Assembly (NCBI GenBank): GCA_934047225.1
Contig: OW203984.1
Coordinates: 3,605,201-3,669,200, forward strand
Source of the DNA: Ypsolopha sequella
Lineage: Eukaryota > Arthropoda > Insecta > Lepidoptera > Ypsolophidae
Length of the DNA stretch: 64,000 nucleotides
Direction: 5' to 3'
The notes beneath the pieces were generated by a model. The model saw only the letters and a program-made list of their open reading frames with translations, made no database searches and was not told where the DNA came from. Below are positions 43,213 through 54,262 of this stretch, piece after piece; positions within the stretch are counted from its first letter, which is position 1; every line of letters starts with the position of its first letter. A program made the translations under genes and the position numbers.

Positions 43213-43691
43213 AAAAATGTCGGTTATAGATCATATTTGGCCACTTGGCTATTTGTACTTGGTACATGTACATTTGTATTTGTACATTATCATTGTTTAC
43301 GTTGCTCAGATCTAGTGCCTGGAGTCAGTAAAACATTTTAACTAACATCTTCCCTTGAAAATGGAGTAAAATCCGAAACCGTTTGGGAGTTTACATGTAA
43401 ATAAAGTAAAACTATAAGTTCAAGTGTTTTTAATTCAAGATGTGTTTCAAGTTTCAAAAAGTGCCGACAATTGCAAGTATAAGTTTTGATTTATTTACTA
43501 TAAAACAATTTTTCACTCTCTATTGCAGTAAATTTGAACTACAAACAGCGTTTTCAATATGCACATAAATTATGTAAACATGCTTTGTTTTGAAATTGGA
43601 TCATGTTTATAGTACAGAATATTACTTAAAATGCTCTTAAAATATGCAGGAACTTTAAATTAACCTAATTGGCATAGATTAAATTATTTCA
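43213..43691. other. Stretch with Penelope-like CCGAAACCG module
   Basis: 43346-43385 reads CTTGAAAATGG..AATCCGAAACCG, related to 4076-4106 on minus. GTGCCGACAATTGCAAGTAT at 43460 recurs at 4211. Two shared landmarks suggest one old element family. Confidence 0.35.
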
Positions 43692-44136
43692 AGGTGTGTT
43701 AATTCGAAAACCATTTCGAGATTTAGGTTTAAAAAGCCGTATTTTCGAAGTTTTGGTCTAAAAAACCTCATGATGATGAATATATAACTTCCATTTGCCC
43801 TCGTGTGACGTCACTTGATTAATGGCTGTTTAGAAATGTGTCCTTTGCTATCAAGATAAATTTATAATAATTTTCTTCAGACTAATTTGACAGCTAGATG
43901 ACAGATGAGTAGACAGACAGAGACAGACCACTTTTTTTATAAGCAATCACACATCACAATCAGTATAATGTCTAAAATTCTCAAGTGACAAGGTCATCGG
44001 ACAATTCTTTAAAAAATCATGAAAAAATAATGGTCAATATATATAGCAAAATAATGAAAACCATGTCCTAAAATGACGTAAATTCTCCGAAAAAAATAAA
44101 AAATAAAATCTTTTAAAAATTAAGCTATGGGAATTA
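43692..44136 (+). repeat. Dispersed repeat H, uninterrupted copy
   Basis: The reference copy for 30276-30963. Runs from AAGGTGTGTTAATTCG to TTAAGCTATGGGAATT. Confidence 0.7.
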
Positions 44137-44819
44137 CTGCATATAATTCAATTATTATTTAAATATATGAAATAAATACGATCATTTTAATAATTTATTT
44201 ATTTATCTTTTAAACAAAAACAACGATAAAAAAAAATAAGCTTGCCGTTCATAAAACTAATAACAGTAGTTTTCCCAGATTTAAGTTACCTAAATAAAAA
44301 CGGCTTAATATATACGCACATAAAATTAACATTATTTAATTGCATTATTAAAGTACAGTTATAATTAAGCAAGCACAGCTCTTGATTTATTTTTTACTTT
44401 TACCATAATGTGACAACATAAATTATGAAATTTAAAGAAAATACGATACTTATTTGAACCAGCCTACTGTATTTAATGTTTGTGTCAAACCATTTTTTTT
44501 TTTGCAATTTTTATGGTCTGGTTGCAAAGACCTTTAAGCCATATGAAATATTTGAGACTGTTTTCGATGGCAGATTCGGCCCCACCGATCTGATTAAGGC
44601 CATTGAAATTCACTGAATAACAACGATTGCAAAATAAAACGTTACATTTTCGAACGGATGAATTTGTTACCTTAAACCTGCTTTGCTCACTCATACAAAA
44701 AAAGATTTTGTTATTGTAGATTTGAGAACCATACCCGTATATAAGGTGACTTTGTCATAGCCAAATTCATACTGTGGACTCTTTAAGTCTTAAGGACCAC
44801 GGTTCAATTATCATCATCA
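44137..44819. other. Unassigned stretch
   Basis: A motif-free minus frame of 69 codons at 44485-44694. Nothing recognised. Confidence 0.35.
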
Positions 44820-44925
44820 ACAAACAAACATATAATACTGATGACGACAACTCCATAGAAGGAGTCGAAATATACCGTATTATTTGTATTTTGTATAATA
44901 AAATCCATTTATAAAAAGCCATCTT
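44820..44925 (+). mobile_element. Penelope-like 3' end with hammerhead-like motif
   Basis: 44838-44880: CTGATGAC, stem GAC..TCC/GGAGTC, then GAAATATACCGTAT. Here the CTGATGA box is intact. Followed by AATAAAATCC. Helix I pairing is poor, so it is probably decayed. Confidence 0.45.
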
Positions 44926-45038
44926 AAGGTTATATTAAAAAAATACCTTTATTTAAATTATACGAGTACTCGCACTATTTCAAACCACAATAAAAGACAA
45001 CATAGTCAAAATAAAAAACTTAAAACATAAAACTATAA

Positions 45039-45291
45039 GGTGAAATTAAATCAACCATCCGAATTCATACTGGAGACTCGGTTAGTGATCAGGAAGAAAA
45101 TTTAATGACAATTCAAGTGAAATTAGAAAAATATTTTTGTGCTCCCGTACTGCCTATACTAGGAATTGTATTTGAACTAGTCCAGTTCGTATAAGAATTT
45201 TTGTTTTAATGCTTTAATATAAAAAGGATCATTGAACCTTGTTCCAAATCATTGTCTAAGTATGAACTCGGGCGGTTGATTAAATTTCACC
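45039..45291. mobile_element. MITE D, uninterrupted copy
   Basis: Ends GGTGAAATTAAATCAACC and complement of GGTGAAATTTAATCAACC. Contains GGATCATTGAACCTTG, the empty site for the insertion at 8590-9264. Confidence 0.8.
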
Positions 45292-45329
45292 CCGTCTATT
45301 TCTTATAATTTCTTATAATTTTTATAATT

Positions 45330-45516
45330 AAATATAATGTTACCATTCGGCTTTTCTTTATAAATATTGATATATATAGTGTTTTTTTTTGTAAATTATA
45401 CACATTAATTAATATAAGCAAGATATATTTCGAATCCTTTTGGACTTGGCATCAGTTGCATTGACAATAGATATGACATTATAAATATAAAGACATTTTT
45501 TTTTGTTTTTTGTGTT
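45330..45516 (-). mobile_element. Penelope-like 3' region, second copy
   Basis: Minus 45459-45418: GCAA-CTGATG-CC-AAGTCC-AAAA-GGATTC-GAAA-TATATC-TTGC. Helix I is perfect here where the other copy has a G-U pair; helix II has one mismatch and one G-U. Confidence 0.6.
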
Positions 45517-45775
45517 TTAGTGTTGTTTGTTAAGGCCTGGTCCAAACTGGGCACCAAGCGACCAGATGAATGAGGATTCCCACGTGCGAAGCTGAATATC
45601 TATGAGTGCCGGGTGAAATGACTTAATGATGCGAACTGTGAAACAATGGTGGAAACACACGCACTCACAATTCGCCTTTTGTTGTTTCACAAACAAATGT
45701 GAAACAACAAAAGGCGAATTGTGAGTGCGTGTGTGGGTCGGTACTGGTAGAGTGTTGTTGTTCATAGAGTCATTA
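45517..45775 (-). pseudogene. Penelope-like endonuclease remnant with internal hairpin
   Basis: Minus frame: NNNTLPVPTHTRTHNSPF, then a break, then HCFTVRIIKSFHPALIDIQL and WSLGAQFGPGLNKQH, colinear with 22924-23350. Between the two parts sits a perfect inverted duplication (45655-45734) that replaces the conserved residues. The upstream Cys/GIY-YIG part is absent. Confidence 0.75.
45655..45734. repeat. Perfect 37-bp inverted duplication
   Basis: Arms 45655-45691 and 45698-45734 are exact complements (ACACACGCACTCACAATTCG at the outer end), loop AACAAA. Confidence 0.95.
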
Positions 45776-46170
45776 TTATCTTATAATTCTTGTGACTGAT
45801 AGTACACTTACATTAAAGAAATAGAAGCTTCAGTAAAAAACCATTGTCAAGATGAATGGGATGAATTTACACCCAAAAGAGGACGAATTTTCACATTATG
45901 AATATATTTTTTATAATGGGACGAATTTGTACCGAAAATAAATACTTTTTGGGACGAATTTACACAGGTCGAATTTCTAAAGGACGAATATACACCGACC
46001 CGATCCGAGGCACGATCTGGACTGCCATATATTGTAGTAGTGATCATGAGAGTTTAGATGGTTAATAAAATAATACATCTAATCACAATGAAATCGACAA
46101 TGTCCCATAGCGCGGGCGGCTGCTGCAAACAACCCTATCTCATTAATAATATAACAGAACCACGGATTTG
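45776..46170. other. Stretch with repeated GGGACGAATTTACAC
   Basis: GGGATGAATTTACACC (45858), GGACGAATTTTCACA (45881), GGGACGAATTTGTACC (45918), GGGACGAATTTACACA (45951) and GGACGAATATACACC (45982): five versions of one word with spacing 23-37. Confidence 0.6.
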
Positions 46171-46558
46171 AACAGAACCCATCAATTTTGTAGGGACATT
46201 TCTTTAATAAAATCTGGTCGGCGGCGGCGCAACTTGGCACATTTTGCGTAACAATTCAAACTTTATTCCACTCTAAATGTATTGGCAATTTATTTTGCTT
46301 TTTCTGGGAGTTCTAATACCTTAACCTCGGTTGACCCTATAGAGACTTACCTTATTATTAAGATGATCGAATAGAATGAAAAAAAATATATACCTATATA
46401 TTTATAATATACATTTTAATTATTTTTTCATCTTGTTCGATTCTGTTACTGATAAGAAACATAAGTCGTTATGTTGCTAACCGAGGTCAAGGTAATAGAC
46501 CAGTTGTTTTTGAAGCTGCTAAGGGTTGGCGGTCCCTACAAAGTGGATTGGTTCTGTT
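46171..46558. mobile_element. TIR element with AACAGAACC ends
   Basis: Ends AACAGAACCCATCAATTTTG and complement of AACAGAACCAATCCACTTTG. Inner pairs ACCTTAACCTCGGTTGAC / TAACCGAGGTCAAGGT and ATCGAATAGAATG / TTGTTCGATTCTG extend the foldback. 388 bp. Confidence 0.72.
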
Positions 46559-46684
46559 CTTAGTAAAAAATAAACGAATACACTGACTTAAGTTTCTAAG
46601 TTATGAGATAACAGAGAATCTACTCGTCCCTCCTTTTCAATGCTAAATGCAAAATTTAGTAAACACTTGCTGTTTAATGTTTTT

Positions 46685-47130
46685 CATCAAATTATTGACA
46701 GAACACACACACACACAAACCCTCTCCCACACACACACTACACATACTACCTAGTAGTAAATATACGCATCCCAAGACCTTAGTCGTAGGGCTAGGGAAA
46801 CACACACACTAACATACACCCCTAGTAGTAACACACACTCTTATTCTTATCCTGACTCTTCACACAGACCCACCCTCTCACAAGCCGTTGATTTTTTTAT
46901 TTATAATAAGTTAAGCTGCATACTCTTTTTGTTTATTTTTTGTATTCTCTTTTTATTTCAAATTTTTTTAATGTAAAAACTCTATAAGGGAATAGCATGG
47001 CGCCTATAGTATCGGTACATACACATTTGTAGGCGTCAAGGTAATCCTATCCCATAATATACAATCATAATTATTGTGCAATTTTTAGATAAATAAAAGC
47101 ATATTCTGTATTCTATTCTATTATCGTTTA
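46685..47130 (+). mobile_element. LINE 3' end with CA-rich UTR and TTCTA tail
   Basis: CA-rich 46700-46860, then AATAAAAGCATATTCTGTAT and TTCTATTCTATTATC tail at 47105-47125. Related to the CA-rich LINE end in 5785-6215. Confidence 0.5.
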
Positions 47131-47711
47131 CATTGTAATATTTATACTCTAAGGATCAGTTATATTGTGAAATAGGGTTGCTTGCAGCGGCCGCCTGGGC
47201 TACCAGGTTCACAAAATATTCAGCGTTATACATGAATCTCATTAACTTGATTAATTATGCAGCGGCATGTATTTATTGATGATCTTTCTATTAACATGGA
47301 ATCTGTATGATCATTTTATTTATAGGTTCGGTTCACGTTATTATTGCAAAAACGAGTATAGCTCATGTGTTTTTTTTTATTTATTTATTTGAGTAAAAGG
47401 AATTTAAGGAATAGTAGTACGCTCAAAATAACATCTTACGGCTAGTGAAAAGTTAAACTAAACTACGAAAGTTAAACTAAACTACGAAAGTAGCCTGTAA
47501 AATTTGTCAGAATATAAATAGGTCAGATTAAAGATAACAATTTGTAAACTTAAGAATTAATTAAATGTTTCAGACAAAACCTTAAAATTAAATTAGATAA
47601 ACTATCTACTTAAACTAATTATAGCATCTTACAACATCTAATTTACCACAGAGAGTAGGTTTTCCACTACAATGTAAGACAGTTTTTTTAAATTCACTAT
47701 AAATATGTTTT
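47131..47711. other. Unassigned; 20-bp direct duplication
   Basis: GTTAAACTAAACTACGAAA occurs twice in tandem at 47452-47490. 47360-47690 may be a decayed LINE 3' end. Confidence 0.4.
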
Positions 47712-47713
47712 CG

Positions 47714-47760
47714 CAAAAACTAGCGGACGCCCGCAGCGTCGCTCGCGTGGATTCCGTCTT
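47714..47760 (-). mobile_element. Helitron-type 3' terminus
   Basis: On minus a GC-rich hairpin region (GCGACGCTGCGGGCGTCCGC) ends in CTAGT, the CTRR-type end with a short stem that marks Helitrons. Recalled as abundant in moths. Confidence 0.5.
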
Positions 47761-48189
47761 TCTCGATTCCGTAAGAATTTCCCAAGTCACCATCAAATTA
47801 TATATTACTTCGAAAAATTGCTTTTTACGTTATTATTCTAACACAGTGTGACTCTAAGAGCCTTCCAGAAAAGAATCCTGAATATTGTCATAATATCTGC
47901 AAGAAAATAAACCAAAAGTCTGTCATTCGTTCTACAAAATGCAAACAAAAGAAACAAAAGACGCTGAAAATGTTTGATACAAACTGAAAGGAAAAACTTA
48001 AAGAGCGATTTCTAAAGTATCAGTTATCTATCATTATTATTTAATTTCATAGTTATTTATTTTATTATTTTGTTATACGTAGAGAGTTAATTCTACTTAC
48101 AAACGGACGTATTCGTACAACGCAACAATATATTACTATTGCTCTATCTTTTTTTCGTTTGTAAGCAGGTTAATAAGCTGCTTGATTTA
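47761..48189. other. Unassigned stretch
   Basis: May be the decayed body of the adjoining Helitron; no rolling-circle or helicase motif seen. Confidence 0.35.
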
Positions 48190-48645
48190 GAATGGAATAG
48201 AATAGAATAGAAAAAGATTTATTGGTGTCATACAACTAAAATACAAAATAATTCATAAACAAACAAGAGTGCCATCCAAAAGGCCTGCACTCAGCATGTG
48301 TCGGCACCATTCTGTACCTCGACGCTGGTCTTCGCGGACACCTCGCGGAATAACCATATTTAGCATGCAACATCAATAGCAGAAAACTTAATATCTAAAT
48401 TACAAAAAACCAGACTATATTATATTTATTACATAGTTATGTTTATAGAAAAACAGAAAAAAAAAAATATTATAAAGCACAGGATAGTGTTTTTGAGTTA
48501 ACTAATTTTTTGTAAATCTGTGAGGTATTTTTTATATCTCAACTTAAACCATTTTAATGTAGATATGCTACGCATCGGTTGAGGTATATTATTCCAGCAT
48601 TTACTGAAATCAAATGTTGACTGATGATAATAAAAATATGAGGAA
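48190..48645 (-). pseudogene. LINE 3' end with reverse transcriptase C-terminus
   Basis: Minus frame from about 48645: YHQSTFDFSKCWNNIPQ, then MRSISTLKWFKLRYKKYL and stop near 48500. This is the last part of a Jockey/CR1-like LINE protein (CWNNIP corresponds to LWNSLP in the 12.4-kb remnant). A 3' UTR follows, with AATAAATC and tandem TTCTA tail (48190-48215). Confidence 0.7.
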
Positions 48646-48966
48646 AAAAAAAACCTGAAAAAACGTATACAATGTAAAATAAGTTCTAAAAGGCCTTTTT
48701 GAAATGAAATAGATTTGTTTTTTTATATCATATACACTCATAACTTCATAGCACGTCAATCACTATAGGTGCAAAAATTAATTAACGTCATAGTTTATTT
48801 TTCTTCTAAAAAAAACGCTAACAGATTTTGCTTTATAGCGAAACGAAACGTGACGAAACAGCTCATCAGCCAATGTGGAGACACCAAGCTTTCTAAAGCT
48901 TTCGTCGACGGGCCATTAACATTTTACGGAACATGGCTTAAACTGCACACAACGCCCTCGTAAACG
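48646..48966. other. Unassigned stretch
   Basis: Frame 48769-48963 (+, 64 codons) has no motif. Confidence 0.35.
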
Positions 48967-49116
48967 AGTGCCCGTTTGACAACGACGGTGAACGCCGCGT
49001 CGTCGTCCTAAGAACGACACTCGCCTTGATAATGCCGAAATTGTATCGGTGAAACGGTTGGCATATAGTCAACAACAATTACACGTGAGTGTTCAAGCCG
49101 TATGTAATAATAATTT
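48967..49116 (+). repeat. Dispersed repeat L, copy 2
   Basis: Matches 14644-14793; core CTTGATAATGCCGA..TCGGTGAAACGG at 49024-49055 unchanged apart from the loop. Confidence 0.55.
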
Positions 49117-49914
49117 AGTATGTCAGCTCACGCGAGTTTTAATAATATTATAGAAAAAACTTGCTTAAGTTATTATTTTAGAACTCTGCTTAGTGGGCTT
49201 ATTGTAATCACAGTTAGTTATTGTAATAACAATTTTTTTTTTCTCAAAAGCAAACTTTACTATCAGCCCATAGCCCCCCATATTCACAGTTAATAGACAT
49301 TTTTTTTTACTTTTTGTACTAGTTATGAACTTTTTTTTAAGTTAGGTTTTTAAGCTTCTTGAGTCCTGTTTATTTTTAAAAGCGATATTCTGCGGACTAT
49401 GTTGTTTTTTTTCAAGTTTTTGTTTTCGCTCAATCATTGTTATCGAGACATTTTAGGAGATGGCACTATTTACTCAATTTTTTAAAAAACTGACAATGAT
49501 CTTTCTTCCCACTTACCCTTCAAATGTCGCAAGGGTTAAGGTAAAGTGCTCTTCTCTAAACGAGTTAAAAGCTTAACTACCTATAGACTAGAAGCCTCGG
49601 CATGCAAAATGCTCAGATTAGCTTATCCCGCGTCTTAAACTCATAACCTCCTTATCTTTATACGACCTATTTTGAGGTGAAATATTTTCGATGTTATTCA
49701 CGAGTTTAAAGTAAAAACAAGGTTTACAACAAGACAAGTGCTTTCCCTCTGGGATTTTCATAACACAGTACAAAATGAACTTTTAGAAGTATAGACCCGC
49801 AAAACCTCGGTTTACAGCTTCGGAATTTCACAGAAGCATCATGTTGATGTTGATATAGTTGAATTGATGGCCAAATTCATACTGGCGCTGACTAGAAGTA
49901 TGGGTCAAATATAA
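49117..49914. other. Unassigned AT-rich stretch
   Basis: No element or gene seen. Confidence 0.35.
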
Positions 49915-49934
49915 TATATATATAATATAAGATA

Positions 49935-50015
49935 TATATATACGACATGAATCCCCGAGGGGGTGTCAGAGGTGTTCCAAGTGCGAACTGTGAAATGCAA
50001 GTCACAGGCCACACT
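49935..50015 (-). mobile_element. SINE A 3' fragment
   Basis: Complement of GTGACTTGCATTTCACAGTT and GACACCCCCTCGGGGATTCA, ending in a TA-rich tail at 49912-49942. Confidence 0.6.
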
Positions 50016-50156
50016 AAGTACAAAAAAGATTTCAAAAGTAAAGATACGTAAGCCCTTACCGTAGTATGACAGCACCAAAATGTTTCCACCTTTAAATAGG
50101 TGACGCTCACACGTTTGGAATCAGTACTCATCTGAACACAGTGATAGTTGGACGCC

Positions 50157-50602
50157 TTAAGGGGCTATACCGTGAAAATTGACACTTTTTGAAGTTATTT
50201 ATCTGCTCTTTTAATAAAGTTCCAAGTAAAATAAATTAGTATAACAATTTTGGGACCATTTACTAGATTTTGGTCTATCAGAAACGCGGTACGAGGAATT
50301 TCATTCGATAGAAATAATTATTGAAATCAGGTCTAAATTTAGACTTTTTTTGATATTCTGACAAATTAGGATAGCATACAGACTTGAAAAATATTTATTT
50401 AGATGGGTTTTAACTACACCTAAATTACTGGTTATGGAATTTTTTGTAGCTTTTTTAGTTAATTTTGCATTAATTTAAAACTAATTAATTTAAGACAAAT
50501 TTAAGACTTTTTGACAATTTTCCCCGATTCCGTCCCTTTCGCACTGCGGGTCTTTCTGCCTGGAGTAACGGGGACCTTTGCTAGCACGGTATATCACCTT
50601 AA
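50157..50602. mobile_element. TIR element related to element I
   Basis: Ends TTAAGGGGCTATACCGTG and complement of TTAAGGTGATATACCGTG. The right part carries a GTCCCTTTCGCACTG word as in element I; the middle includes CATTCGATAGAAATAATTAT as in its arms. 446 bp, diverged. Confidence 0.7.
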
Positions 50603-50784
50603 GTTCACTTAAAGTTTTGAATTTTTACGACTTTAGTCATCTGATCAGTTTGCTGACCATAGGTAGACAGATTGCGCACTCATATTGTGCGCGCGTCGGC
50701 ATTATGTTAACGTACACATTTAAAAACAATGCAATAGATTTTAGGTGCCAGGGCTCATCAAATTTTTGAAATCTTTGCGGTACA

Positions 50785-51020
50785 CTCGATTAATACGTCC
50801 CAACGTGATTAGTGGTGAACCCTATCGCCGTTCTTCGGACACAAATACACTTTTTAGGGCATGCAGGTTTCCTAACAATGTGTTCCTTCACCGCTAAGCA
50901 GTGGTAAGTAAGAACAAATACCATACATATAAATTCCGAAAAACTTATAAGTGCTAGGGGATCGAACTTGGATCTCAAGATTGAGAGGCCAGTGTTCTAC
51001 CCCTGAGCTAACGCTGCTTG
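50785..51020 (-). mobile_element. tRNA-derived SINE, second type
   Basis: Minus head GCAGCGTTAGCTCAGGGG..TAGAAC (A box TAGCTCAGGGG) and B box AGTTCGATCCC, then CGGTGAAGGAACACATTG and GGAAACCTGCATGCCC. The anticodon arm does not pair, so it is not a tRNA gene. A decayed relative is at 62690-62820. Confidence 0.75.
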
Positions 51021-51679
51021 CTCAAGTACACATTTTGTACAAAAAAAATTGTTCCTTTTGTCAAGCCAACATCAAATCACTAAGAACCAGTTTCTGAATT
51101 AAGAAAACATAGAATTTAGGCCACGAATCAGCCAATCACAGTGCTGCATTTCATAGCTAAAATGCGAGATCAGGGGATGTTTATTGGTACTGATACTTGA
51201 CGGGTACTGAACACTTAGTTGCTGTATGCTGTATTTACCTTCCGCTTATTTAAAGTATGCTTGAAAATACCGTGAAATAATCCTTCATTGAACTAAAAAG
51301 CTTGCAATTAGTATTTGTGCATGTGAATCTACGTTAAATGGAACAAATAATCGTTGTTAAAAATAACTCAGTTGCACGAGTGTTTAATTTTTCAGATAAC
51401 ATTGACACTGGCAACACATCTTGCTTTTCTTGGGGACTTGGGGAGACACGTCGTGATGATTATCTGTGTTATATTTGGATTCCTTTTGGTCCATCTATCG
51501 TCGTTATTGAAAATTAAAATTAAAATTATAAATCTTTTTTTAAACAAGCTTTAATTTATTAATTAAAATTTATTAAAACGAACAAAAATGTTAAGATCGA
51601 TGATTCAAATTTAAATTCAAATGAAACTGTAACTGATTTAATTTTAAATTATTTGTTTTCAAAACGCTTGAATTGTGAA
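51021..51679. other. Unassigned stretch
   Basis: No feature recognised. Confidence 0.35.
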
Positions 51680-51869
51680 GAAAATATACCTACTTACAGA
51701 AAGTACTTTTATCAGTGTCCAATAAAAAATAATTGATACTTACTTTTATAAACAATTCACGCGACAAGTTTTTTGAAAATATACCTACTTACAGAAAGTA
51801 CTTTTATCAGTGTCCAATAAAAAATAATTGATACTTACTTTTATAAACAATTCACGCGACAAGTTTTTT
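51680..51869 (+). repeat. Exact 95-bp tandem duplication
   Basis: 51680-51774 and 51775-51869 read the same from GAAAATATACCTACTTACAG to GACAAGTTTTTT with no difference seen. Confidence 0.92.
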
Positions 51870-52388
51870 GAAAAAAAATAATATGGCTTGAAATAAAAAT
51901 AAAAACATTTTAAGAACTTATTTTATTCGTTTTAGTCCGTGGCTTAAATATATGTCTGTTTAGTTTATTATTATTTTATTGTAAGTAACGACGATAGACG
52001 AAACAAAAAGAATCCATCATTATCAATGTAAAATGAATACCTTGTGGTTAAACAAATTTAATCCGTCATCTTGGGGCATCCGCCATGTTGAATTTAGAAT
52101 GACGTTACGTATTCTGCTTGGCAAATCAATCTGCTTTCATTTGATACCCATGTCATGGAGGTGTTGAAGGAAATAACTGACAGACTTAATAACTGACAAC
52201 TAACCTGTTGAAGATAAGAAGAAGCTTGTAAAAAAAAAGGGAGAGCAACCGAACCGAATGTTTAGTCTAGTCTATCCATTTTATATTATAAGATCGTGAT
52301 AAATTTATTAATTTATCTACGTTTCCTATCTTAAGCAAATAACGACATACATGCATTATACTTCATAAGCGAAAAACGATACTATAAT
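51870..52388. other. Unassigned stretch
   Basis: No repeat or gene noticed. Confidence 0.35.
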
Positions 52389-52779
52389 AGTAGTTTATGC
52401 TACTAGGGCGAAAAGGAATAAATTACGAGGACGATTTAAAACACGAGCGTAGCGAGTGTTTTAAACGTAACCGAGTAATTTATTGCTTTTACGCCCGTGT
52501 ATCATACTACGTTTTTCAATGCATAGTGTGAGGAAATGAAAACAAATATAATCTTGTGAACTTTAAATTATAATTGGCTCAAAAGGACTGTATCCAGAGC
52601 CGTTAAACAGTGGAAAAAAAGTATAACATCTATGGTACACAGGAAAGGCTGCAGTTTAGCCAACCATTGTAAATAAATAAAAAAAAATAATAATCATAAA
52701 GCCCTAGGGCAAAATAATCGACTTTTTGTTCGGTTTTGATGCATAAAAAGTGGGCCTTTTCGAGCACATGTATTGAAAA
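52389..52779 (-). mobile_element. Foldback element FB1, full copy
   Basis: Complement of the 3279-3670 copy over its whole length including the terminal palindrome; the two are close in sequence. Confidence 0.78.
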
Positions 52780-53011
52780 GAATATTATAGCAACCTAAAT
52801 TCTTTTTGCGACAATCTGATTGACTGAGTTTAATTAGTGATATAATGAGATGAATATAGCACTGATACTTTTTCTATTTAAGTTCGGGTTCGGGATTAGT
52901 AAAAGATCTTCGCCATGCAGTCTCGAACGTTTCCGCTGAACATTTTAAATAACATATTTTCGTGTTCAATTGCAATTAAACTTGGTTTGCTCTTCCGTTC
53001 TAATTAAAAAA

Positions 53012-53617
53012 AAAACAGCCAAATGCGAGTCGGACTCGCGTACCTAGGGTTGGGTATTGTTTTTTTTGTGTTTTTTAAAGATTTCTCGAAAACAGTGCCA
53101 GTAAATGTACTAAAAGTATATATTTTTACAATAAACTTTATAATATCTACAAATTGATACCAATATTGTAGTTTTAGGATAATATTTATTGTTAGTTAAT
53201 TTATAAATGTAATGATACAAAAAAAAACTGGTTAAAACTATCCAATAAATAAAATAAATCTACGAATTAAACAAAATTAAACTAATCTAAATCAATATTA
53301 ACAAAAATGACAAATAAAACGACTAACCAAAAAAAAAAAAAAAACATAAGAATAAAGAAATTAAAGATAAAAAACCCGGCCCAGGTCGCTGTCCCCCGGT
53401 ATAGTGCCCAGAATGCTGGAAATATTTTGAACAATTTCAAATTTTTCATATTTTTTTTTACACCATGATATGTGGGCAAAATAATTCTATTTTTGTGCCA
53501 AATTTCATGTCTTAATCTTTAAAGTTATGAGGCTGTGACATACTTACGGACGGATGGACAACGGAATCTCACAATAAAGGTTCCTTTTGTACCTATTAGG
53601 TACTACGGAACCATAAA
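53012..53617 (-). repeat. GGTTCCGTA repeat, subfamily 1, interrupted
   Basis: Complement copy: GCGAGTCGGACTCGCG at left, GGTACTACGGAACCATAA at right. Interrupted by 53190-53425. Confidence 0.75.
53190..53425 (-). mobile_element. LINE 3' fragment inserted in the repeat
   Basis: Minus reads CATTCTGGGCACTATACCGG.. GGGACAGCGACCTGGG, then AT-rich sequence. Absent from the four sibling repeats. The LINE call rests on its one-sided, A/T-tailed look only. Confidence 0.4.
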
Positions 53618-54011
53618 AAAGAAAACGTCTCACTTTTTTTTTCTTGAAAAGTGTGCTGCAGTTGGTATAAATGAGTTGCTTATGTGAAATGACATAATAT
53701 TACTACGCTCTCAGACATATGAAAAGAATATTGACTAATATTTGAAAAACTCATAAATAATGCTGCGGAAAATTAATGGAGTGGAGAATGTGGGTATTTG
53801 TGTTTAAATTATATGTTTTCATGGGTCATAGAAAAAATATCGTTTGCCATTAATAAAGCCATTAAAACATTGGCAAGTCTCGTGACAAAAACTGCAATGG
53901 CTCTTATTACGTGACTCTTGCATAAAAAAATAAAACGTCACTTTTGACCTTTTTAACCTTTTTTTCGGGGTGGAAAGTATTTATGCTATTATTAAATGAA
54001 AATAATATCAT
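53618..54011. other. Unassigned stretch
   Basis: Nothing recognised. Confidence 0.35.
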
Positions 54012-54262
54012 CCATCAGCCTAGTTCGTCTACTGCTGGACATAAGCCTTTCCAGGACTTTGCCACTCCCGGCGGTCATCCTGGAAGAATTGCCCATACTC
54101 ACACACGCTGGGCAGGCGGGTTGGTGAGCGCGGTGCTGGAACTCTCGCACCAGTCTGTTCCATATAAGGCCCGGCTTTAAGGATGGATATACCGCCATCA
54201 ATCGGTCCCAGGCATGGTGGGCCTCCTGGTTTTTTGCCTGTGAGCTGTCCTCTTACTCTCCC
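54012..54262 (-). mobile_element. SINE-like element B, 5'-truncated
   Basis: Same 3' end (GTCCAGCAGTAGACGAACTA on minus) but lacks the head; breaks off at CCCCCGAA (54255-54262). Confidence 0.65.

Noticed and set aside
50955..51020. tRNA gene on minus
   Set aside because: Good A and B box, but the anticodon stem fails and a SINE body follows.
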